The notes under the pieces are model-generated. The model was not told the DNA's origin. It saw only the letters and a list, made by a program, of their open reading frames with translations, and searched no databases. From positions 1,178,001 through 1,242,000 of the forward strand of contig NZ_CP114767.1 of assembly GCF_027359925.1 (NCBI RefSeq): a stretch of DNA of 64,000 nt. Reading direction: 5' to 3'. Both the position numbers and the translations under genes were made by a program. Every line of letters starts with the position of its first letter. The stretch's first letter is position 1. Source of the DNA: Hymenobacter canadensis. GTDB taxonomy: Bacteria > Bacteroidota > Bacteroidia > Cytophagales > Hymenobacteraceae. Positions 1 to 9,113 of the stretch are shown here, piece after piece.

Positions 1-1
1 G

Positions 2-1591
2 GAGGACATTCTGGCCACCATTGACGCCGGCCTGCGCAAGTTTGTGCGCATTGAAGGCGAGAAGCCTAAGGCCAACGACGCCCGCATTGTGCTGCGCCGC
101 GCCCTCACCGAGGACGACCTGACGCGCCTGACTGAAATCCGCATCAAGCGCATCAGCAAGTTCGACGGCTTCAAGGCCGAGGAGTTCATCCAGCGCCTGG
201 AAACCGAGCTGGCTGAGGTAGCCGACCATCTGGTGAACCTCACGCGCTACGCCATCAATTATTTCGAGGGCCTGCTGAAAAAGTACGGCCAGAATCGGGA
301 GCGAAAAACCCAGCTGCGCACCTTCGACGTGGTGACAGCCCAGAAAGTGGCCGTGGCCAACCAGAAGCTCTACGTGAACTACGCCGACGGCTTCATCGGC
401 TACGGCCTGAAGAAAGACGAGAAGGCCGTGACGGTATGCGACTGCTCGGACCTTGACGACATCATTGCCATCCGCCGCGACGGCACGTTCACGGTCACTA
501 AAATCGCCGAGAAGACCTTCGTGGGCAAAGACATTCTGCACGCGGGGGTCTACAACAAAAACGACGACCGGCTGGTGTACAACATGGTGTACCAGGACGG
601 CGCTTCGGGCATCAGCTTCGCCAAGCGCTTCCTGGTAACGGGCATCACCCGCGACAAGGTGTACGACCTGACCAAAGGCACCAAGGGCACCAAAACACTG
701 TATCTGACGGCCAACCCCAACTCCGAGTCGGAAATAGTGGGCATTCAGCTGTCCGACAAGGCCCCGGCCCGCGTCAAGCAGTTCGACTTCGATTTTGCCG
801 AGCTGGCCATCAAGGGCAAAGGCTCGATGGGCAACATCGTGACCAAGCAACTCATCAAGAAAATCATTCAGAAAAGCCTCGGCGACTCCACGCTGGGCGG
901 CCGTGAGGTGTTCTTCGATTCGGTGGTGGGTCGCCTCAACACCGCCGGCCACGGCCGCTACCTGGGCACCTTCGACACCGACAACACCATTCTGGTGGTG
1001 TTCAAGGATGGCTCCTATGAGCTGACCGCGCCCGACCCGGCCATTCACTTCGACGTGCCCAACATTGTGCTGCTGCGCAAGCTGGAGCCCGATACCGTGC
1101 TCAGTACTGTGTACCTGGAAGGCGAAACCAAGGTGCACTACGTGAAGCGGTTCAAGATTGAAACCAGCACGGTGGCCAAGCGCTTCACGTTCATTTCGGA
1201 AACCAAAGGCTCCCGGATGCTAGCCGTCACGGCCAACCCCGAGCCCCAGGTGGAGGTGAAGCTGCAGCGCGACAAGAAAGCCGACAAGGAAACCGAGAAA
1301 ATCAGCCTGCACGAGTTTATTGACGTGAAAGGCTGGAAGGCCATGGGCAACAAGCTCAACTACTTCCGCATCCACGGCCTCACGCTGCTCACCGACGAAG
1401 GTCCCGAGCCCGAGCGCCGCGAGGTGAAGCGCAAAGCTGGCCCCGCCACGCTGCCCCGGCCAACCGCCAGCGCCGCCCCGCCCGAAGCGCCGCTGCCCGA
1501 GCCCACCGGCGACGTGGATATTTCGGAGGCCGACATTGCGCAGGCCCAGGCCATTCTCAAAACTCCTAAGTCGCAGCTCAAGCTGTTCTAG
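2..1591 (+). CDS. parC: DNA gyrase/topoisomerase IV subunit A, C-terminal part (5' end outside window)
   Basis: The reading frame is open from base 2, so the start lies upstream and about 530 C-terminal residues are visible. The first part reads like the end of the breakage-reunion domain and its coiled coil (YFEGLLKKYG). The rest is the beta-pinwheel DNA-wrapping domain, with repeated segments such as YVNYADGFIGYGLKK and GYLGTFDT-like blades. The tail (about residues 470-525) is rich in Pro and Ala. The enzyme would form the A2B2 topoisomerase that decatenates or relaxes DNA. ParC rather than GyrA is inferred from the sequence style of Bacteroidota homologues; the N-terminal half would decide. 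Confidence 0.85.
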   Translation, partial: EDILATIDAGLRKFVRIEGEKPKANDARIVLRRALTEDDLTRLTEIRIKRISKFDGFKAEEFIQRLETELAEVADHLVNLTRYAINYFEGLLKKYGQNRERKTQLRTFDVVTAQKVAVANQKLYVNYADGFIGYGLKKDEKAVTVCDCSDLDDIIAIRRDGTFTVTKIAEKTFVGKDILHAGVYNKNDDRLVYNMVYQDGASGISFAKRFLVTGITRDKVYDLTKGTKGTKTLYLTANPNSESEIVGIQLSDKAPARVKQFDFDFAELAIKGKGSMGNIVTKQLIKKIIQKSLGDSTLGGREVFFDSVVGRLNTAGHGRYLGTFDTDNTILVVFKDGSYELTAPDPAIHFDVPNIVLLRKLEPDTVLSTVYLEGETKVHYVKRFKIETSTVAKRFTFISETKGSRMLAVTANPEPQVEVKLQRDKKADKETEKISLHEFIDVKGWKAMGNKLNYFRIHGLTLLTDEGPEPERREVKRKAGPATLPRPTASAAPPEAPLPEPTGDVDISEADIAQAQAILKTPKSQLKLF

Positions 1592-1644
1592 CACGCCAGG
1601 GGGCGCGAAAGGCTGTTTCGCGACGAGCAAAGTGAGTGTCTACG

Positions 1645-1675
1645 CGCCCCGCCAACCTTGTTGGCGGGGCGTTTG
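1645..1675 (+). terminator. Hairpin terminator after the topoisomerase gene
   Basis: A perfect 12-bp stem (CGCCCCGCCAAC at 1645-1656, pairing with 1660-1671) has a 3-nt loop and is followed by TTT. It lies 53 bases after the stop codon. Confidence 0.7.
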
Positions 1676-1766
1676 GCATTTCCGGAACCTGGCCGGTGCC
1701 GCCCGATATTTGGACCTATTGCCCGAAAACCCGCAGCTTTACCGTTCGGATTGTAGCTGCTTAGGA

Positions 1767-2639
1767 ATGGGAATGCCGTTTGGCCGGATGATTTTGTGGG
1801 TGAGTGTGCTGCTGGGGCTATGGTCAGCCCCAGCGGTGGCGCAGTTCCGCAAGCCCAAGCCCCGGCCGGTAGCCGCGCCGCCCACGCCGCCACCCTCCGC
1901 CGTGGTACGGCTGCTGGCGGAGGCTCAGGCGCTGCAGGCCCAGTACAAGGAGTCGGAGGCGCTGGGCAAGTACGAGCAGGTGCTGGCCCTGGCGCCGGCC
2001 ACCTACGAGGCGCTGTGGCAGGCCGCCGTGCTCAGCGTCCGGATTGGGGCGCGTTACACCGACGAAACCCGCAAAACGGCCTACTTCTCCACGGCCCGCC
2101 TCTACGCCAGCCGGGCCTTGGTGGTGCGGCCTGATGGGGCCGAAAGCAATTATGCCGAGGCCCTGGCCCTGGCCAACCAGGCCACGCTGCTCACGGCCCG
2201 CGGCCGGCTCTTATCCTACAAAGTGATGAAGCCGCACGTGTTTCTGGCCGTGCAGCAGCGGCCCGACTTTGCGCCGGCCTGGCAGTTGCTGGGCCGCTGG
2301 CACTACCGTGTCGACCACTATACTATCCTGGAGCGGATTTTCAGCCGGGTATTTCTGGGCGGCATGCCGGGCGGGGCCAGCACTGATGCCGCGCTGGAGG
2401 CCCTCACCAACGCCCACACCCTCGACTCCCTGCAGATTCAGTACGCCTACGACCTGGCCCGCGTGCACCTCAACCAGGGCCACTACCGGCAGGCGGTTGC
2501 AGCCCTGCAGGATGCCGTGGTCCTGACGCCCGTTACGGCCGAGGAGCTGGAAGTCAGCCGCCGCTCCCGCAACCTGCTCACCCAGCTTAACCGGCGGCTG
2601 GTGAAGCAGGTGCAGCGCCATATTCGGGGGGTAGAGTAG
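1767..2639 (+). CDS. Exported TPR-repeat protein
   Basis: This is a 290-residue protein. Of the possible starts, the ATG at 1767 (alternatives 1773 and 1788) places a hydrophobic segment (MILWVSVLLGLW, ending SAPAVAQ) at the N-terminus as a signal peptide. A Pro/Lys-rich linker follows, then helical repeats of TPR type such as EALGKYEQVLALAP and QAVAALQDAVVLTP. A periplasmic protein-protein scaffold role is inferred; no partner can be named. An earlier in-frame start at 1536 inside the topoisomerase gene is rejected because it would bury the signal peptide. Confidence 0.75.
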   Translation: MGMPFGRMILWVSVLLGLWSAPAVAQFRKPKPRPVAAPPTPPPSAVVRLLAEAQALQAQYKESEALGKYEQVLALAPATYEALWQAAVLSVRIGARYTDETRKTAYFSTARLYASRALVVRPDGAESNYAEALALANQATLLTARGRLLSYKVMKPHVFLAVQQRPDFAPAWQLLGRWHYRVDHYTILERIFSRVFLGGMPGGASTDAALEALTNAHTLDSLQIQYAYDLARVHLNQGHYRQAVAALQDAVVLTPVTAEELEVSRRSRNLLTQLNRRLVKQVQRHIRGVE

Positions 2640-2677
2640 GAGCGGGGCCACTTGGCTGGCCGCCGGGGCCGGCTGCG

Positions 2678-2685
2678 TATCTTTG
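2678..2685 (+). promoter_or_regulatory. Bacteroidota -7 box (TATCTTTG)
   Basis: TATCTTTG fits the TAnnTTTG consensus of the Bacteroidota primary sigma factor. It ends 6 bases before the ATG at 2692, which suggests a leaderless or nearly leaderless transcript. Confidence 0.6.
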
Positions 2686-2691
2686 CTGCTG

Positions 2692-3840
2692 ATGCCTGCT
2701 TTCTCTTTTGCTTCTTTCCTTGAGCGGTTTGTCCGGCCGCTGCTGCCGCTGGCCGCGTGCCTGGCTACGGCCTGCGGCACCCCCGAGCCCGACCAGCCCG
2801 AAACCATGGTGAACCTGGCTACGGTGCAGAGCGGCCCCCAGATCCAGGCGCAGGAGCTGGACGGTGCCATTGCCCGCCAGCCCCGCAATGCTTCGCTGTA
2901 TGCCCGCCGGGCTGCCTTCCGGCTCGATGCCGGCCAGCTGGAGCCCGCTCTGCGCGACGTCAACGAAGCCCTGGCCCTGGACGACGCGCAGGGCGAGTTC
3001 CACTTCATCAAGGCCCGGGCACTTCGGTTGCAGGGCAAGCTGCAGAGCGCCCTGGCTGCCGCCGATATTGCCTCGCGCCGCGGCTACGCCTCTGCCGAGT
3101 TGAACCTGCTGGTGGGCGAAACCCACTTGGCCGCCCGCGAGTACCAGACGGCCGTTGACTACCTGGACCGGGCCCTGCAGCAGGAGCCCGACCACACGGC
3201 CGCCCTGTTCTACAAAGGCATGGCCTACATGGGCCTGCAGGATACGGCCCAGGCCCTCGACTACCTGCGCGCCAGCCTCGCCCGCGACCCACGCCAGCCC
3301 GAAACTCTGCATCAGCTGGCCTTCCTGTCGAATGCCTACCGCCAGCCGGCCAACGCCGCCGTGTATGCCGCTCGTGGCCTCAAGGTGGCCCCCGCCTACG
3401 GCCCTCTCTGGTACGACTACGGCCGCCAGTTTGAACTGCAGAACCAGCCCGACAGCGCCGTGCGCATCTACACCCGCGCTGTGCAGCTCGATACCACCTT
3501 CTACCGTGCCGACTACCGGCTGGGGCTGGCCGCCTACAAGGCTCGCCGCTATGCTGAGGTAGTCCCGCACCTGCAGCGGGCGTTGCGCCGCTCGCCGCGC
3601 CTGGCCGGAGCCCGCCAGATGCTGGCCGAAAGCTTCGAGAGCCTGAGCCGCTATCCGGAAGCGGCCAATCAATACCGCCTGCTGGTGCAGGAAAACCCCG
3701 GCAACCGCCACTGGACCTATAAGGCCTGGAAAACCAACAACCGGGCCCGCGGCATTCTCGTGGACGAAACACCCGTGCGCCGGCCAGCCGTGGAGGCGGT
3801 GGAGCCGATCAGCAGTTTTCGCCCATTATCGGGGTTTTAG
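2692..3840 (+). CDS. TPR-repeat lipoprotein
   Basis: The protein has 382 residues from the ATG at 2692; the longer TTG start at 2683 would lie inside the promoter box. A hydrophobic N-terminus (RPLLPLAACLATACG) carries a plausible lipobox with Cys28, although Cys23 is possible. At least eight TPR-like units follow (for example DYLDRALQQEPDHTAALFYKGMAYMGL). It is probably anchored in a membrane facing the periplasm and acts as a scaffold. Its specific function is unknown. The preceding TPR gene reads in the same direction, but this gene has its own promoter. Confidence 0.8.
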   Translation: MPAFSFASFLERFVRPLLPLAACLATACGTPEPDQPETMVNLATVQSGPQIQAQELDGAIARQPRNASLYARRAAFRLDAGQLEPALRDVNEALALDDAQGEFHFIKARALRLQGKLQSALAAADIASRRGYASAELNLLVGETHLAAREYQTAVDYLDRALQQEPDHTAALFYKGMAYMGLQDTAQALDYLRASLARDPRQPETLHQLAFLSNAYRQPANAAVYAARGLKVAPAYGPLWYDYGRQFELQNQPDSAVRIYTRAVQLDTTFYRADYRLGLAAYKARRYAEVVPHLQRALRRSPRLAGARQMLAESFESLSRYPEAANQYRLLVQENPGNRHWTYKAWKTNNRARGILVDETPVRRPAVEAVEPISSFRPLSGF

Positions 3841-3855
3841 CACGCCCGTAGTTAA

Positions 3856-3940
3856 GGGGAATTGTGGCCTTAATAGGGGCAACAGCCGATAGAAACTTCT
3901 AACTTGCCGCCTCACGGCTGCTTGTATAGCCACAATCCCC
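3856..3940 (+). promoter_or_regulatory. thrS leader with long-range inverted repeat
   Basis: GGGGAATTGTGGC (3857-3868 region) pairs with GCCACAATCCCC (3929-3940) with one bulged base, closing a loop of about 60 nt just before the thrS start at 3951. I see no T-box core. It may be a translational control element of thrS; this is inference. Confidence 0.4.
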
Positions 3941-3950
3941 CTTCTTTTTT

Positions 3951-5894
3951 ATGCTTAACATCACCCTCCCCGACGGCTCGGTGCGCCAGTTTGTAGATGG
4001 CGCCACGGGCTACGACGTTGCCGCCGGCATCAGCGAAGGCCTCGCCCGCAATGCCCTCGGCGTGCGCGTCAACGGCGAAGTGCGCGACCTGCACCGCCCG
4101 ATTGGCCAGGATGCCGAAGTGGCCATTCTGACCTGGAACGACCAGGACGGCAAGTCGACTTTCTGGCACTCCTCGGCCCACTTGCTGGCTGAAGCCCTCG
4201 AAGCCCTGTACCCCGGCGTAAAGCTGGGCATCGGCCCGAGCATCGAAAACGGCTTCTACTACGACATCGACCTAGGCGAAGGCCGCACGATTTCCACCGA
4301 TGATCTGCCGGAAGTCGAGAAGAAGATGCTCGAGCTGGCTAAGAAGAAAAGCACCTACGAGCGCAAGGAGGTGAGCAAGGCCGACGCCATTGCCTACTTC
4401 ACCGAAAAGCAGGACCCCTACAAGCTGGATTTGCTGGAGCGCCTCGATGACGGCTCCATCACCTTCTACACCCAGGGCGACTTCACCGACCTCTGCCGTG
4501 GCCCGCACATCCCCGATACCTCGCCCATCAAGGCCGTGAAGCTGCTCAACGTGGCCGGCGCCTACTGGCGCGGCGACGAAAAGAACAAGCAGCTCACGCG
4601 CATCTACGGCATCACCTTCCCCAAGGCTAAGGAGCTGACCGAGTACCTGGAGCGCCTGGAAGAGGCCAAGCGCCGCGACCACCGCAAGCTGGGTAAAGAG
4701 CTGGAGCTGTTCACGTTTTCCGAGAAAGTAGGAGCGGGGCTGCCCTTGTGGCTGCCCAAAGGCACGGCCCTACGCGAGAAGCTGGAGCAGTTTCTGCGCC
4801 GCGCCCAGCTGCGCGCCGGCTACCAGCCCGTCGTGACGCCCCACATCGGCTCCAAGGAGCTGTACGTGACCAGCGGCCACTACGAGAAGTACGGCGCCGA
4901 CTCGTTCCAGCCCATCAAGACGCCTAACCCCGGCGAGGAATTCTTCCTCAAGCCGATGAACTGCCCCCACCACTGCGAAATCTACAAGAGCAAGCCCCGC
5001 TCGTACCGCGACCTGCCGGTGCGCCTCGCCGAGTTCGGCACGGTGTACCGCTACGAGCAGAGCGGCGAGCTGCACGGCCTGACCCGTGTACGGGGCTTTA
5101 CCCAGGATGACGCCCACATCTTCTGCCGCCCCGACCAGGTGAAGGAGGAGTTCCTGAAGGTGATTGACATCGTGCTCTACGTGCTCAAGGCCCTCGATTT
5201 CCCTGACTTCACCGCCCAGATTTCCCTGCGCGACCCCGAGAACAAAGCCAAGTACATCGGCTCCGACGAGAACTGGGAGAAAGCCGAGCGGGCCATCATC
5301 GAGGCTGCGGCCGAGAAGGGCCTGAGCACGGTAACCGAGCTGGGCGAAGCCGCCTTCTACGGCCCCAAGCTCGACTTCATGGTACGCGACGCCATCGGCC
5401 GCAAGTGGCAGCTGGGCACCATTCAGGTTGATTATAACCTGCCCGAGCGGTTCGAGCTGGAGTACGTGGCCCCCGACAACTCGCGCCAGCGCCCCGTTAT
5501 GATTCACCGCGCCCCGTTTGGCTCGCTGGAGCGTTTCGTGGCCGTGCTTATCGAGCACTGTGGCGGCAACTTCCCACTCTGGCTCTCGCCTGAGCAGTTT
5601 GCCGTGCTGCCCATCTCGGAGAAGTACCACGACTACGCCCAGCAGGTCTACGACCAGTTGGTGCAGGCTGATATGCGCGGCACTGTGGACCACCGCGACG
5701 AGAAAATCGGCCGCAAAATCCGGGACGCGGAGGTGTCCAAGGTCCCCTACATGCTCATTGTGGGCGAGAAGGAGCAGGCCGAGGGCATCGTCTCCATCCG
5801 TCGCCACGGCCAGGGCGACGTGGGCGCTATGCCCATCGCCGCCTTCATTGCTGACTTCCAGCAGCAGGTGCAGACCATGATGGACGGCAACTAG
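3951..5894 (+). CDS. thrS: Threonyl-tRNA synthetase
   Basis: This 647-residue protein has the normal full length of a class II ThrRS and charges tRNA-Thr in the cytoplasm. It starts with a TGS domain ([14 protein letters not shown]), followed by the editing domain, in which [11 protein letters not shown] carries the metal-binding histidines. The catalytic core contains [21 protein letters not shown] and [13 protein letters not shown], which supply the active-site zinc ligands and class II motifs. The C-terminal anticodon-binding domain ends near VQTMMDGN. A strong terminator follows, so it is probably a single-gene unit upstream of the infC operon. Confidence 0.98.
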   Translation: MLNITLPDGSVRQFVDGATGYDVAAGISEGLARNALGVRVNGEVRDLHRPIGQDAEVAILTWNDQDGKSTFWHSSAHLLAEALEALYPGVKLGIGPSIENGFYYDIDLGEGRTISTDDLPEVEKKMLELAKKKSTYERKEVSKADAIAYFTEKQDPYKLDLLERLDDGSITFYTQGDFTDLCRGPHIPDTSPIKAVKLLNVAGAYWRGDEKNKQLTRIYGITFPKAKELTEYLERLEEAKRRDHRKLGKELELFTFSEKVGAGLPLWLPKGTALREKLEQFLRRAQLRAGYQPVVTPHIGSKELYVTSGHYEKYGADSFQPIKTPNPGEEFFLKPMNCPHHCEIYKSKPRSYRDLPVRLAEFGTVYRYEQSGELHGLTRVRGFTQDDAHIFCRPDQVKEEFLKVIDIVLYVLKALDFPDFTAQISLRDPENKAKYIGSDENWEKAERAIIEAAAEKGLSTVTELGEAAFYGPKLDFMVRDAIGRKWQLGTIQVDYNLPERFELEYVAPDNSRQRPVMIHRAPFGSLERFVAVLIEHCGGNFPLWLSPEQFAVLPISEKYHDYAQQVYDQLVQADMRGTVDHRDEKIGRKIRDAEVSKVPYMLIVGEKEQAEGIVSIRRHGQGDVGAMPIAAFIADFQQQVQTMMDGN

Positions 5895-5919
5895 CCCGCC
5901 CGCCACATCCATCGCTGAC

Positions 5920-5960
5920 AAAGAGCCCCTGATGCGCCGCGCATCAGGGGCTCTTTTTCG
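5920..5960 (+). terminator. Rho-independent terminator after thrS
   Basis: A perfect 17-bp stem (5920-5936 with 5940-5956) has a 3-nt CCG loop and is followed by a T run. It separates thrS from infC. Confidence 0.9.
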
Positions 5961-6158
5961 CTAACAGCCACCGATAACAGGCGCCTTTCGGGGCCCCAAC
6001 AGCCAGGAAAAGACGGCCTCATTCGGCAATTTTATATAGTCTTTCTTGAGCGTTCAGAAAAAATGCCGGATATTCGCACGCTGATTGAACCCACCAGGCA
6101 CCCACTGTGTCTTATCAATCCTAGCTAAAACCGACGTCCACCTAAAGGAAAAACAGCC

Positions 6159-6833
6159 ATAGCAACCCCCAACCGCCGTTATATTCCTCGCGCCCAGGTC
6201 GAGGAGCCGTTTAAAATCAATCAAAAGATTACGGCCCGCGAAGTCCGTCTTGTTGGCGACAACATCGAACAAGGTATCTATCCAATTGAGCAGGCCCGGC
6301 GCTTTGCTCAGGAGCAGAACCTCGACCTCGTGGAAATTTCGCCCACGGCTGTACCGCCCGTGTGCCGCGTCATCGACTACTCGAAATTTAAGTACGAGCA
6401 GAAGAAGAAAACCCGCGAGCTGAAGGCCAAGCAAACGAAAGTCGTTATCAAGGAAATCCGTTTCGGACCCAATACCGATGACCACGACTTTGCTTTCAAG
6501 CTCAAGCACGCGCAGGAATTCCTGCGCGAAGGTGCCAAGATCAAAGCGTATGTGCACTTCGTAGGCCGTAGCATTGTGTTCAAGGAGCGGGGTGAAATCC
6601 TGCTGCTCAAGTTCGCACAGGCCCTCGAAGACCTTGGTAAAGTAGAGCAACTGCCCAAGCTGGAAGGCAAGCGCATGTTCCTCTATCTGGCTCCTAAGGC
6701 CATTGTGCCAGTCAAGCCAGTCAGCAAGCCTGCTACCCCGAAAGAAGGCGGCAAAGAAGCTCCGAAAGAAGCTAAACCTGCTGCTGCCGTCGCTTCGGGC
6801 GATACTGCTCCAGCTGAAGATCCGGCTGAATAG
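6159..6833 (+). CDS. infC: Translation initiation factor IF-3, probable AUA start codon
   Basis: IF-3 binds the 30S subunit and proofreads start-codon selection. The frame encodes a complete IF-3: N-domain ([15 protein letters not shown]), linker ([14 protein letters not shown]) and C-domain ([13 protein letters not shown]). A Lys/Pro/Ala-rich tail of about 45 residues is unusual. No ATG, GTG or TTG exists between the in-frame stop at 6126 and the conserved N-domain. The codon at 6159 is ATA, preceded by AAAGGAAAAAC, and gives the N-terminus [13 protein letters not shown] start at GTG 6330 would delete most of the N-domain. Rare start codons on infC serve IF-3 autoregulation in E. coli, where the codon is AUU. 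Total length is 224 residues. Confidence 0.93.
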   Translation: MATPNRRYIPRAQVEEPFKINQKITAREVRLVGDNIEQGIYPIEQARRFAQEQNLDLVEISPTAVPPVCRVIDYSKFKYEQKKKTRELKAKQTKVVIKEIRFGPNTDDHDFAFKLKHAQEFLREGAKIKAYVHFVGRSIVFKERGEILLLKFAQALEDLGKVEQLPKLEGKRMFLYLAPKAIVPVKPVSKPATPKEGGKEAPKEAKPAAAVASGDTAPAEDPAE

Positions 6834-6840
6834 TTTTTAC

Positions 6841-6854
6841 GGGGCTTCGGCCCC
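6841..6854 (+). promoter_or_regulatory. GC hairpin with UUCG loop between infC and rpmI
   Basis: GGGGC-TTCG-GCCCC lies just after the infC stop. It has no T run. It may stabilise mRNA or take part in ribosomal-protein feedback on rpmI-rplT; that role is inferred from the operon type only. Confidence 0.4.
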
Positions 6855-6923
6855 ATTGTACGCTGGCGCACCGGCCCTAGGCAGCCGACCGCCGCAGTTT
6901 TTCACCCTTTTTTCATCACCACA

Positions 6924-7118
6924 ATGCCGAAAATGAAAACCAAGTCCGGTGCCAAGAAGCGCTTTGCGCTGACCGGTACGGGCAAAATCAAGCGTAAGCA
7001 CGCTTACAAGAGTCACATCCTCACCAAGAAAACCACCAAGCAGAAGCGTAACCTTACGCACGTTGGTCTGGTTAGCTCGGCCGATATGAACCGCGTAAAA
7101 GACATGCTTACGATTTAA
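6924..7118 (+). CDS. rpmI: Large ribosomal subunit protein bL35
   Basis: This 64-residue basic protein ([24 protein letters not shown]) has the typical length and N-terminus of L35. It assembles into the 50S subunit. It lies between infC and rplT in the classical order, 90 bases after infC, so the three genes are probably one operon. Confidence 0.97.
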   Translation: MPKMKTKSGAKKRFALTGTGKIKRKHAYKSHILTKKTTKQKRNLTHVGLVSSADMNRVKDMLTI

Positions 7119-7276
7119 TTAAGGATTCAGAATTCAGAATGTCGGCTCAGCTGATTAGTCGGTGACGGCCCGGGTTCTCAATTCTTGATTTTTAATTTTT
7201 AATTTTTCACCAGGCGTCCGGCTGAAATAAAAGATGCGGTACTAAACCCGCCGCCGGCCGCCAAAAAAAACTGGTT

Positions 7277-7621
7277 ATGCCAAGAAGTGTCAACCACGCG
7301 GCCTCGCGCCACCGTCGGAAAAAGATTATGCGTTTGGCGAAGGGCTATTATGGCCGTCGCAAAAACGTTTGGACCGTTGCCAAGAACGCCGTTGAGAAAG
7401 GCTTGCTCTATGCTTACCGCGACCGGAAGGTTAAGAAGCGTGAGTTCCGTGCCCTCTGGATTCAGCGTATCAACGCTGGTGCCCGTGAGCATGGCATGTC
7501 CTACTCCCAGTTGATGGGTGGCCTCAAGAAAGTGGGTATCGACCTGAACCGTAAAGTTCTGGCCGACCTCGCCCTTAACCACCCCGCTGCCTTCAAAGGC
7601 ATCGTAGAAAAAATCAAGTAA
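7277..7621 (+). CDS. rplT: Large ribosomal subunit protein bL20
   Basis: The 114-residue product ([20 protein letters not shown]) is a full-length L20, which binds 23S rRNA early in 50S assembly and in several bacteria represses its own operon. The 158-base gap from rpmI is AT-rich and contains GATTCAGAATTCAGAAT at about 7125-7140 and repeated TTTTTAAT motifs at 7190-7205. Such short intergenic repeats could be a mobile repeat or a regulatory leader. A terminator follows. Confidence 0.97.
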   Translation: MPRSVNHAASRHRRKKIMRLAKGYYGRRKNVWTVAKNAVEKGLLYAYRDRKVKKREFRALWIQRINAGAREHGMSYSQLMGGLKKVGIDLNRKVLADLALNHPAAFKGIVEKIK

Positions 7622-7641
7622 GCTCCCCGGAGTCTGCTTGT

Positions 7642-7677
7642 AAAAAGAGCCTGATCGATATGATCAGGCTCTTTTTT
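7642..7677 (+). terminator. Rho-independent terminator of infC-rpmI-rplT
   Basis: A 15-bp perfect stem (AAAAAGAGCCTGATC at 7642-7656 with 7662-7676) has a 5-nt loop and a T run. The flanking A and T runs make it usable from both strands. Confidence 0.9.
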
Positions 7678-7716
7678 ATTGTACCACTGGTGCGACTGGT
7701 AAGAGGGTGTCCAGGG

Positions 7717-8136
7717 CTAATTTGCCTCTTTCTGGGCTTCGCGTAGCCAGTTTTGCGCTTCCTCCATACTGCTGAACATGCGCATGTGCAAACGGCCACC
7801 AATGCCCAGAAACATCGACTGGGCAGAACTGGCAGCTAATGATTCAGCGCTGACAATATGGGCAAAGTGAGTAAGTCCAACTGTCGTTGCGCGAGGAGCC
7901 CAGTTCGTTGCAATCCATTCCACCGCATGGTCCCAGGGACCAACTACCTGCCGATTGTCGTTGAGCAGATAGCGACAGTTGTTTTCCTGAATAGGAAACA
8001 GGCAAGCATCAGCGCCGGCTATTACGCCAGTATAGGTCTGGTAGCCTATCCAGTTGTTGTACACCCAATGGTTGGCCGCATCGTAGTTGATGGTCAGGTA
8101 TACCTTGCCAAAACCATTTGTTAATTCAGTGAGCAT
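7717..8136 (-). CDS. Conserved protein, possibly STAS/SEC14-like
   Basis: The protein has 139 residues from the ATG at 8136 (MLTELTNGFGKVYLTI). A longer frame runs to 8451 but crosses the phage attachment site and is rejected. A CAAAGTAA stretch on the + strand near 8194 reads TTACTTTG on the coding strand, a weak -7 box in the right place. The pattern, with LLNDNRQVVGPWDHAVEW in the middle and an FSSMEEAQNWL end, resembles small STAS/SEC14-type proteins common in Cytophagales. That assignment rests on memory of the pattern and is moderate at best. This is the last host gene before the prophage. Confidence 0.6.
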   Translation of the reverse strand: MLTELTNGFGKVYLTINYDAANHWVYNNWIGYQTYTGVIAGADACLFPIQENNCRYLLNDNRQVVGPWDHAVEWIATNWAPRATTVGLTHFAHIVSAESLAASSAQSMFLGIGGRLHMRMFSSMEEAQNWLREAQKEAN

Positions 8137-8311
8137 AATGTGAGGCGCAGAATGTAAGTAGAGGGTCGAAACGGGGCGTATGGGCCCGTCAAAGTAAGCC
8201 AGCGCCGGCAGATCCGGGTGGCGGACCCTCATGCATGTAAAGCTACACCCATTCGGCAAAACCGCATATTCAACGCGGTGAACGAGCGAAACGGGCAATG
8301 TGCGGGCATTA

Positions 8312-8346
8312 AAAAAGCCCCTTTCTGCTGCAGAAAGGGGCTTTTT
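8312..8346 (-). terminator. Strong hairpin, probable original tRNA-Met terminator
   Basis: A 16-bp perfect stem (8312-8327 with 8331-8346) with a 3-nt loop has A and T runs at both ends. It abuts attL. In the uninterrupted chromosome it would lie immediately downstream of the leftward tRNA-Met gene, so the prophage has separated the gene from it by 45 kb. Confidence 0.8.
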
Positions 8347-8350
8347 ACAA

Positions 8351-8371
8351 GTAGCGGGGACGAGAGTTGAA
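8351..8371 (+). repeat. attL core (21-bp direct repeat)
   Basis: The sequence GTAGCGGGGACGAGAGTT plus AA and its leading context is identical over 21 bases to 53842-53862 in the same orientation. It matches the T-arm and acceptor 3' end of tRNA-Met, the usual crossover region of tyrosine integrases. Confidence 0.93.
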
Positions 8372-8454
8372 TTGGTTGCTACTCCGGTAAAAGCCCATTT
8401 GCAGAGCATATAGGCGGTTTTTGCGGCTGCGGTGATGCAGGTTTTAGGCACGTT

Positions 8455-8470
8455 TGTGATAAAACTGTGA
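8455..8470 (+). repeat. Putative integrase arm-type site, left arm
   Basis: TGTGATAAAACTGTGA recurs identically at 53767-53782, on the other side of the core in the circular phage. It lies 84 bases inside attL. The arrangement matches the arm-type sites of lambda-like attP; binding is inferred. Confidence 0.6.
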
Positions 8471-8569
8471 CGTTCTCACAGCCCATCTGGCGGGCTGTCA
8501 GGGGCAATGCTACCACTTGTTTTGGCAATTCACTCAAACACGATGCCCCGCCGGAGCCCGGCGTCCCCG

Positions 8570-8902
8570 CTACCGGCGCGGGCGCCTGAGCAGGAAGCGT
8601 TGGGCCTCGCCCCAGGAGGGCGTGATTTCCCAGCCCTGGGCGGCGAGGAAGTTGAGCACGGCGGCCTGATCGACAAATATCTTGTCCCGGCCGTCCTCTT
8701 CGTAGTTTTTGAGCTTGGGGTTGGGCGTCACGCCATCGATGAGGATGAGCTTGTAGCTACCGTTATTCAGCGAGGGGTTGATGTAGGCGACGCCATAGTG
8801 GGCGGAGGCAGGGGAGGCGGCCGGCGTTTCGCTTGGCGTCTGGGCCAGGGCGGCGGAGAGCGGAGCGGTGAGCAGCAGCAGGGCGAGAAAGTGACGACGC
8901 AT
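8570..8902 (-). CDS. Small secreted protein next to attL
   Basis: This 110-residue protein starts at the ATG at 8902 with a clear signal peptide (MRRHFLALLLLTAPLSAALAQ). The mature part contains YINPSLNNGSYKLILIDG and a C-terminal block (AAVLNFLAAQGWEITPSW) reminiscent of small DUF4177-like proteins. It reads leftward like the other lysogeny-side genes. It may be a lysogenic conversion gene; the function is unknown. Confidence 0.6.
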   Translation of the reverse strand: MRRHFLALLLLTAPLSAALAQTPSETPAASPASAHYGVAYINPSLNNGSYKLILIDGVTPNPKLKNYEEDGRDKIFVDQAAVLNFLAAQGWEITPSWGEAQRFLLRRPRR

Positions 8903-9074
8903 AGAAGAAGAAGGGAGTAGTGGATAAGGTGAACGATGCACTATCGCGCAAATACTGCTCCAGATTGCGGGAATATGGGTATAACGGCCCGGCAAGAATA
9001 GAAAAGGAAACCGGCACCCTCGCAACCAGCGCCGGCGCTGGCCCTACGAAAGGCAAGTCGCCGACGGCGAAGTA

Positions 9075-9113
9075 ACTAATTATTTTAGTAAAAAAATAGC
9101 TAATACTTTTAGT
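9075..9113 (+). promoter_or_regulatory. Paired 14-mers upstream of umuD, putative SOS-type operator
   Basis: CTAATTATTTTAGT (9076-9089) and CTAATACTTTTAGT (9100-9113) are 24 bases apart and differ at two positions. The first is part of the dyad ACTAA-N5-TTAGT. A -7-like box TATACTTG lies at 9120-9127. Control of umuDC by a repressor bound here is inferred. Confidence 0.5.

Noticed and set aside
4770..5921. A 383-codon leftward frame opposite thrS
   Set aside because: It is wholly antisense to the conserved thrS coding region.
6330..6833. infC starting at GTG 6330
   Set aside because: It would remove the first 57 residues, including the conserved IF-3 N-domain that is plainly encoded upstream in the same frame.
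8137..8451. N-terminal extension of the leftward gene at 7717 across attL
   Set aside because: The extension runs through a terminator and the attachment core, so it is a by-product of integration. The start at 8136 fits better.
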